Source: JAFGGT01 sp036733165
GTDB taxonomy: Archaea; Methanobacteriota_B; Thermococci; Methanofastidiosales; NM3
Reading direction: 5' to 3'
Length of the DNA: 8,735 nucleotides
NCBI GenBank assembly: GCA_036733165.1
Contig: DAINBB010000042.1
Coordinates: 1-8,735, forward strand
Of this stretch, positions 5,560 to 8,735 are shown in pieces (within the stretch, counting starts at the first letter, position 1; each line of letters opens with the position of its first letter). A model generated the notes under the pieces. That model was not told the DNA's origin and made no database searches. It saw only the letters and a list, made by a program, of their open reading frames with translations. The position numbers were made by a program, and so were the translations under genes.

Positions 5560-6919
5560 GGGCATATATACTACAGCCCTCACCAAGTTCTTCATAGACA
5601 AAGGACATTACATCAACCAGATGTCAGATCTAATGAGGGACAGATTCCATGGTCAAGAGACCCATGAGGTCCCCAAGGTGGACATCAAGCACACCAAGGA
5701 CCTTCAGGGAATATCTATGGTTGGGGACAAGGATTCCCTAGGGGAAATAGAAAATGACATCAGGTCGGAGTTCCTCGACGTGTTCTTCCAAAAATCCGAT
5801 ATCGACCTCTATGGGATATACAAGGGTTCGGTGATCAAGACCAACAATGAGACGATCGTGAATCTTGGAAAGGATATCGGCATACTGCCTGAGTACAGCG
5901 AGGAAGAGTTCGTGCTTGTCCAGGTCCTGGAGATGAACAACAAGCCCATATTGACCACAAGGATCACATTCTCCGGGAAATACTGCGTGATAATACCGGA
6001 GGACGACATCAAGATATCAAGGAAGATCAGGGACGAGCAGGAACGCAACAGGCTGATCCGCATAGGAAGGGAAGTCAAGCCAAAGAACTTCGGCATACTC
6101 TGGAGAACGTCCTCCGAGGAAGTGGATGAGGACCTTCTCAAGAACGAGGCCACGGAACTCGCAAAGAACGCGTCATACGTCATGGACAGATTCATAGAGC
6201 TCGAGGGTCCCGGGCTCATCAAATCCGGAAAGAGCCACATGAAGATATTGTTCGGGAGCGACACGAAGACCAAACTGGACGATATAAGGGACGATGTCTC
6301 CCCCACCATAAAGAATCACCACATGATGAAGTCTGCCGGCAGGGACATCTCCTTCGCGGTGGACATGATGGAGAACATCAAGGGAAGGAGGGACATCACT
6401 GATATAGACACGCTCTTCATGGACATATTCAGGCAGATAAAGGGCCCGAGGGTAGGCGATGAGATAATACTCGAGCACGTCAAGCCATCCTCCCACACGA
6501 TAATCATAGACGGGTGCAAGGTAAGGAACTACAATCCACCCTACATCAAGATCAAGAGGACATTCTCCTCAAGGGGCACCTACGACGGCCTGGAACTGAG
6601 AAAGGAACCAGGCGACTATGCCATCACCGAGCTCGAGGAGGGAAAATGGCACTTCACCCACGCATACTACGACAAGAACAACTATCTGAAGGGGGAGTAC
6701 ATCAACATCTGCACACCCATAGAGATATTCCCGAACAAGATAAGGTACATAGACCTTGAGGTCGATGTCGTCAGATACCCCAACGGAGACATGAACATGA
6801 TAGACCAGGAACTCCTCAACAAGAGAGTGAAGGAAGGTGTCTTCACGGAGGGACTCGCCAAGAGGGCCCTTAGGGAGGCCGATGACGTCATCAAACAATA
6901 CAGGGTTGAGGAGATATGA
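5540..6919 (+). CDS. fau-1: Probable ribonuclease FAU-1 (RNase E/G-like, DUF402)
   Basis: 459 residues, the usual size of this archaeal family. The N-terminus IRIRGIYTTALTKF (residues 4-17) is its hallmark. An S1-like strand region (about 90-135) is followed by an RNase E/G-like segment with ISRKI (159-163) and GILWRT (185-190). A C-terminal DUF402 domain (about 305-445) carries the aromatic HFTHAYYDK, the YINICTPIE stretch, DLEVD (405-409) and GDMNMIDQELL. FAU-1 proteins from Thermococcales bind AU-rich RNA, and ribonuclease activity linked to 5S rRNA maturation has been reported; the role here is inferred from the family. The ATG at 5540 is chosen because GGTGA (5530-5534) lies 5 nt before it; TTG at 5528 and GTG at 5531 are in frame but lack such a site. 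The start overlaps the preceding gene by 20 bases and the stop overlaps the next ATG, so all three are probably translationally coupled. Cytoplasmic. Confidence 0.9.
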   Translation: MTSIRIRGIYTTALTKFFIDKGHYINQMSDLMRDRFHGQETHEVPKVDIKHTKDLQGISMVGDKDSLGEIENDIRSEFLDVFFQKSDIDLYGIYKGSVIKTNNETIVNLGKDIGILPEYSEEEFVLVQVLEMNNKPILTTRITFSGKYCVIIPEDDIKISRKIRDEQERNRLIRIGREVKPKNFGILWRTSSEEVDEDLLKNEATELAKNASYVMDRFIELEGPGLIKSGKSHMKILFGSDTKTKLDDIRDDVSPTIKNHHMMKSAGRDISFAVDMMENIKGRRDITDIDTLFMDIFRQIKGPRVGDEIILEHVKPSSHTIIIDGCKVRNYNPPYIKIKRTFSSRGTYDGLELRKEPGDYAITELEEGKWHFTHAYYDKNNYLKGEYINICTPIEIFPNKIRYIDLEVDVVRYPNGDMNMIDQELLNKRVKEGVFTEGLAKRALREADDVIKQYRVEEI

Positions 6920-7278
6920 TATCGGAACTGGAGACGATAGAGATCATCAGGAGCCTTGAGAACAACGACATCAGCAAGGCAAGGGATATGGTATCGGCGA
7001 TCAAATCGCCAGAGTCCTCCTACGAGAGGGGGTACGTACACGCGCTCAGGGGGCTTGTGGCATCTTGCGAGAACAAGGAGGGCGACAGCGTCTTCCAAAA
7101 GCTGATAAAGGACCTTATGCCGCAAAGCTCGATAAACGACGAGTGGGAGATCTCCAAGACCCTGCTTTCCCAGAACTTCAGGCCTAGCTTTGACATAGGG
7201 TATGAACACGCATGGGAGTTCATATTCTCATACTTCTCAGGCAACGTGAAAACGGGACTTGACAAGTACCAGGAATGA
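6916..7278 (+). CDS. Small helical protein coupled to FAU-1, function unknown
   Basis: 120 residues with one cysteine (C51) and no membrane segment or signal peptide. The first half is strongly helical (ELETIEIIRSLENNDISKAR and YERGYVHALRGLVAS), with a spacing reminiscent of a single tetratricopeptide-like helical pair. The C-terminal third is rich in aromatics (SFDIGYEHAWEFIFSYFSG). I do not recognise a family. Its ATG overlaps the FAU-1 TGA as ATGA, and GAGGAGAT just upstream, inside the FAU-1 end, can act as the ribosome site, so translation is probably coupled. A fixed tail gene of this kind often encodes a partner or modulator of the enzyme before it; that is inference. No oligo-T terminator is visible after its stop. 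Confidence 0.8.
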   Translation: MISELETIEIIRSLENNDISKARDMVSAIKSPESSYERGYVHALRGLVASCENKEGDSVFQKLIKDLMPQSSINDEWEISKTLLSQNFRPSFDIGYEHAWEFIFSYFSGNVKTGLDKYQE

Positions 7279-7308
7279 CATCAACGGATTCTGAACCATA
7301 TTGAAAGA

Positions 7309-7317
7309 CATAAATAG
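7309..7317 (+). promoter_or_regulatory. Possible TATA box for the cysteine-rich protein gene
   Basis: CATAAATAG lies about 25 nt before position 7338. A start there would give a leader of about 10 nt containing GGTGA (7339-7343), 4 nt before the ATG at 7348. It separates this gene from the FAU-1 cluster. The 7279-7347 gap holds nothing else recognisable. Confidence 0.4.
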
Positions 7318-7347
7318 TGCATATGCGCCGTTATCAATGGTGACGGC

Positions 7348-7965
7348 ATGAGAACATGGTCCGCGGTGACCCTGGCATTTCTTTTTGTGGTGCTGGGTGC
7401 ATCCGTCTTTCATTGGAACTCGGCACCTCCGCCCGAAGGCAGGATTGTGTACGACGGAAATTCCTACATCCTTGAGGCGTGCTTGCCTGTCGACATGGAT
7501 TCATTAACATATACTGGATTCAAGGTGGACGGCCATAGGGTGTATTACGGCGGCGATGGCACACTGTACCTTCAGGACGGTGATGGGTATCTGGCATATG
7601 TCCGCGGGAACGGCGGCCATGCCATGGAGTTCTCTGTAAGCGGTTGCCTCGGGGACCGCAAGGGAGAGGAGGGGATATCTGTCGAAGCCCAGAACGGGAC
7701 AGTGAACATCGAGTGGTACCTGCAGTACCACTGCTGCGCGGAGATGGAGATGAGCGCCCTTGTCGAAGGCGGCACGATATCGGTCCATACGGTAGACCAT
7801 GGCGAGACGTGCAGATGCATCTGCGAATACAGGCTGGACGCGAACATCCGCGGCCTCGAGAGCGGGGAGTACAGGGTCGTGATATACGATGTCCTCATGG
7901 AAGACGAAGCCGCAGAAGGCTCCGCGGGGCTCGTGGCGTGCGAACAGACGGTCCTGATACATTAA
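7348..7965 (+). CDS. Exported or membrane-anchored cysteine-rich protein, beta-rich, function unknown
   Basis: 205 residues. Residues 5-21 form a hydrophobic N-terminal segment after MRTW, a signal peptide or single membrane anchor with no lipobox cysteine, placing the rest outside the cell. The body is rich in glycine, tyrosine and short beta-like strands. Eight cysteines are present: C45, C100, the pair C129-C130, the CxCxC triplet C155/C157/C159, and C198. The pattern CC..., then CRCICEYRLDANIRGL, then SGEYRVVIY resembles a recurring extracellular beta-sandwich module in secreted prokaryotic proteins, in which a CC pair and a CxCxC precede an I-x-GL-x-x-GxYxVxVY strand. I cannot name the family with certainty. 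The cysteines may form disulfides or bind metal. GGTGA precedes the start. The gene appears monocistronic, ending just before a T7 tract. Confidence 0.82.
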   Translation: MRTWSAVTLAFLFVVLGASVFHWNSAPPPEGRIVYDGNSYILEACLPVDMDSLTYTGFKVDGHRVYYGGDGTLYLQDGDGYLAYVRGNGGHAMEFSVSGCLGDRKGEEGISVEAQNGTVNIEWYLQYHCCAEMEMSALVEGGTISVHTVDHGETCRCICEYRLDANIRGLESGEYRVVIYDVLMEDEAAEGSAGLVACEQTVLIH

Positions 7966-7977
7966 TTTTTTTATATC
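7966..7977 (+). promoter_or_regulatory. T-tract and TATA box between the secreted-protein and flavin-reductase genes
   Basis: Directly after the TAA at 7963-7965 the plus strand reads a run of seven T followed by ATATC. The T tract can terminate the upstream gene. The TTTTATATC part is a TATA box whose centre is about 24 nt before the ATG at 7997, predicting a leaderless transcript. Both functions are inferred from motif and spacing. Confidence 0.5.
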
Positions 7978-7996
7978 TGTCGCGCAATCTCTATCT

Positions 7997-8554
7997 ATGG
8001 TAAAAAAGGACATTGAACCATATACGGCCCTATTCCCGAATCCGGCCCTCCTGGTCTCCTGCGGATGCCATGAGCGTCCCAACATCATTACGATCGCATG
8101 GGGATCGACATCCTGCCTCAGTCCGCCCATGCTGACCATCGCGGTGACCCCTTCAAGGTACTCCTACAATCTCATCCTCGAGTCGAAGGACTTCGTGGTG
8201 AACATAGCAGAGGCGTCCGATGTCAGGAAGGTGGACCTCTGCGGAAATGTCTCAGGTACCGACCATGACAAGTTCAAGGAATGCGGATACACTGCCGAGA
8301 GGTCCCTGAAAGTGAACTCGCCGAGGATCATGGAATGCCCGATAAACATCGAGTGCTATCTCGACAGGACTGTGCACCTTGGGACCCACGACCTGTTCAT
8401 AGGGCAGATAGCCAACGTGTCCGTGGACGAGAGGGTGTTGGGGAAGAACGGAAGACCTGACCTCGACAAGCTCGGCACCCTGGTCTACGCCCAGGGAAGA
8501 TACTTCAGGCTGGGCGAGGTCCTTGGGGAATACGGTTTTTCCGTAAGGGAGTAG
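7997..8554 (+). CDS. Flavin reductase-like domain protein (FMN-binding)
   Basis: 185 residues, the usual length of this single-domain family, which includes flavoredoxins and the reductase components of flavin monooxygenases. Family-like elements seen: NIITIAWGSTSCLSPP (29-44), matching the N-x-T/I-W-x-S-x-x-P signature around the FMN site; PSRYSYNLI (52-60); FVVNIAEA (66-73); SGTDHDKF (86-93); and LGTHDLFIGQIANV (128-141). These proteins bind FMN, usually as cytoplasmic dimers, and transfer electrons from NAD(P)H or ferredoxin-type donors. The exact donor cannot be told, so no gene symbol is given. The ATG at 7997 has no Shine-Dalgarno and lies about 24 nt from a TATA box, so leaderless translation is likely. 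Cysteines C22, C24, C40, C82, C96, C114 and C120 are more than usual but show no cluster motif. The next gene starts 7 nt after its stop, so the two are probably co-transcribed. Confidence 0.9.
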   Translation: MVKKDIEPYTALFPNPALLVSCGCHERPNIITIAWGSTSCLSPPMLTIAVTPSRYSYNLILESKDFVVNIAEASDVRKVDLCGNVSGTDHDKFKECGYTAERSLKVNSPRIMECPINIECYLDRTVHLGTHDLFIGQIANVSVDERVLGKNGRPDLDKLGTLVYAQGRYFRLGEVLGEYGFSVRE

Positions 8555-8561
8555 GCATGCG

Positions 8562-8735
8562 ATGAAGGTGCTGATCAGCGGAAGATTCTCGGAAGGTGAG
8601 AAAAAGGTGTTCAAGGAGCATCTGGGCGGCGATGTCATCTTCGACGACGTTGCGCCCGCCCCGGAGGCCCTGGCCGATGTCAGGGTGGCCCTGATGACGT
8701 CTTGGAGGTCGTTTTCGCCCCTTGTGCCGTCAATG
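8562..8735 (+). CDS. Partial CDS, possible D-2-hydroxyacid dehydrogenase N-terminus
   Basis: An ATG at 8562 opens a frame that continues past the window end; 58 codons are visible. The protein begins MKVLISGRFSEGEKKVFKEH and continues with alternating strand and helix, including PEALADVRVALMTSWRSFSP. This fits the N-terminal substrate-binding half of D-isomer-specific 2-hydroxyacid dehydrogenases, where a short strand, a helix and a 'still unknown position is named' strand recur, but the diagnostic NAD-binding GxGxxG and catalytic residues would be further on and are not in the window. A GGGAG lies about 9 nt upstream within the end of the preceding gene. An ATG at 8557 stops after two codons and is not the start. 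Coding status is likely; the family is a tentative reading. Confidence 0.6.
   Translation, partial: MKVLISGRFSEGEKKVFKEHLGGDVIFDDVAPAPEALADVRVALMTSWRSFSPLVPSM

Noticed and set aside
6682..7209. Minus-strand open frame of 175 codons
   Set aside because: It is antisense to the DUF402 part of FAU-1 and the following gene, and its composition is that expected of the complementary strand.
7504..8139. Minus-strand open frame of 211 codons
   Set aside because: It spans two well-supported plus-strand genes and the promoter between them, lacks a ribosome site and shows no recognisable motif.

Overview
The window looks archaeal. Genes are preceded by GGTGA-type Shine-Dalgarno sites, intergenic spaces carry TTTATAWA-like TATA boxes about 25 nt before inferred transcript starts, one gene appears leaderless, arginine is mostly AGG/AGA and isoleucine often ATA, and an archaeal FAU-1 family ribonuclease is present. 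An hdrCBA operon with no other methanogenesis gene in view, together with moderate G+C, would fit a Thermoplasmata-type euryarchaeon (Methanomassiliicoccales or relatives). That placement is an inference; nothing in the window is taxonomically decisive.

Positions 1-3710, minus strand: a tight operon hdrC-hdrB-hdrA encodes a soluble heterodisulfide reductase complex. Electrons would pass from the flavin/ferredoxin subunit HdrA through HdrC to the CCG-domain subunit HdrB, where a disulfide (or a similar acceptor) is reduced. HdrA is unusual: it is at least 822 residues long, its C-terminus lies outside the window, and two HdrA-like flavin modules are fused in tandem. A TATA box precedes hdrC, and the three genes overlap by a few bases.

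Positions 3711-4755: a promoter/terminator region, a small four-helix membrane protein, and a 107-residue helix-turn-helix/coiled-coil protein, both on the minus strand. An AT-rich divergent promoter (4654-4755) then holds an inverted repeat that could be an operator.

Positions 4756-7278, plus strand: a three-gene translationally coupled cluster. It comprises an unrecognised coiled-coil plus winged-helix-like protein, the FAU-1 (RNase E/G-like, DUF402) RNA-binding nuclease, and a small helical protein. The overlaps suggest the two unknowns act with FAU-1 in RNA processing.

Positions 7279-8735, plus strand: a cysteine-rich exported or membrane-anchored protein, a probably leaderless flavin reductase-like (FMN-binding) protein, and the first 58 codons of a gene that may encode a D-2-hydroxyacid dehydrogenase. 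No tRNA, rRNA, CRISPR array, insertion sequence or phage gene was seen.
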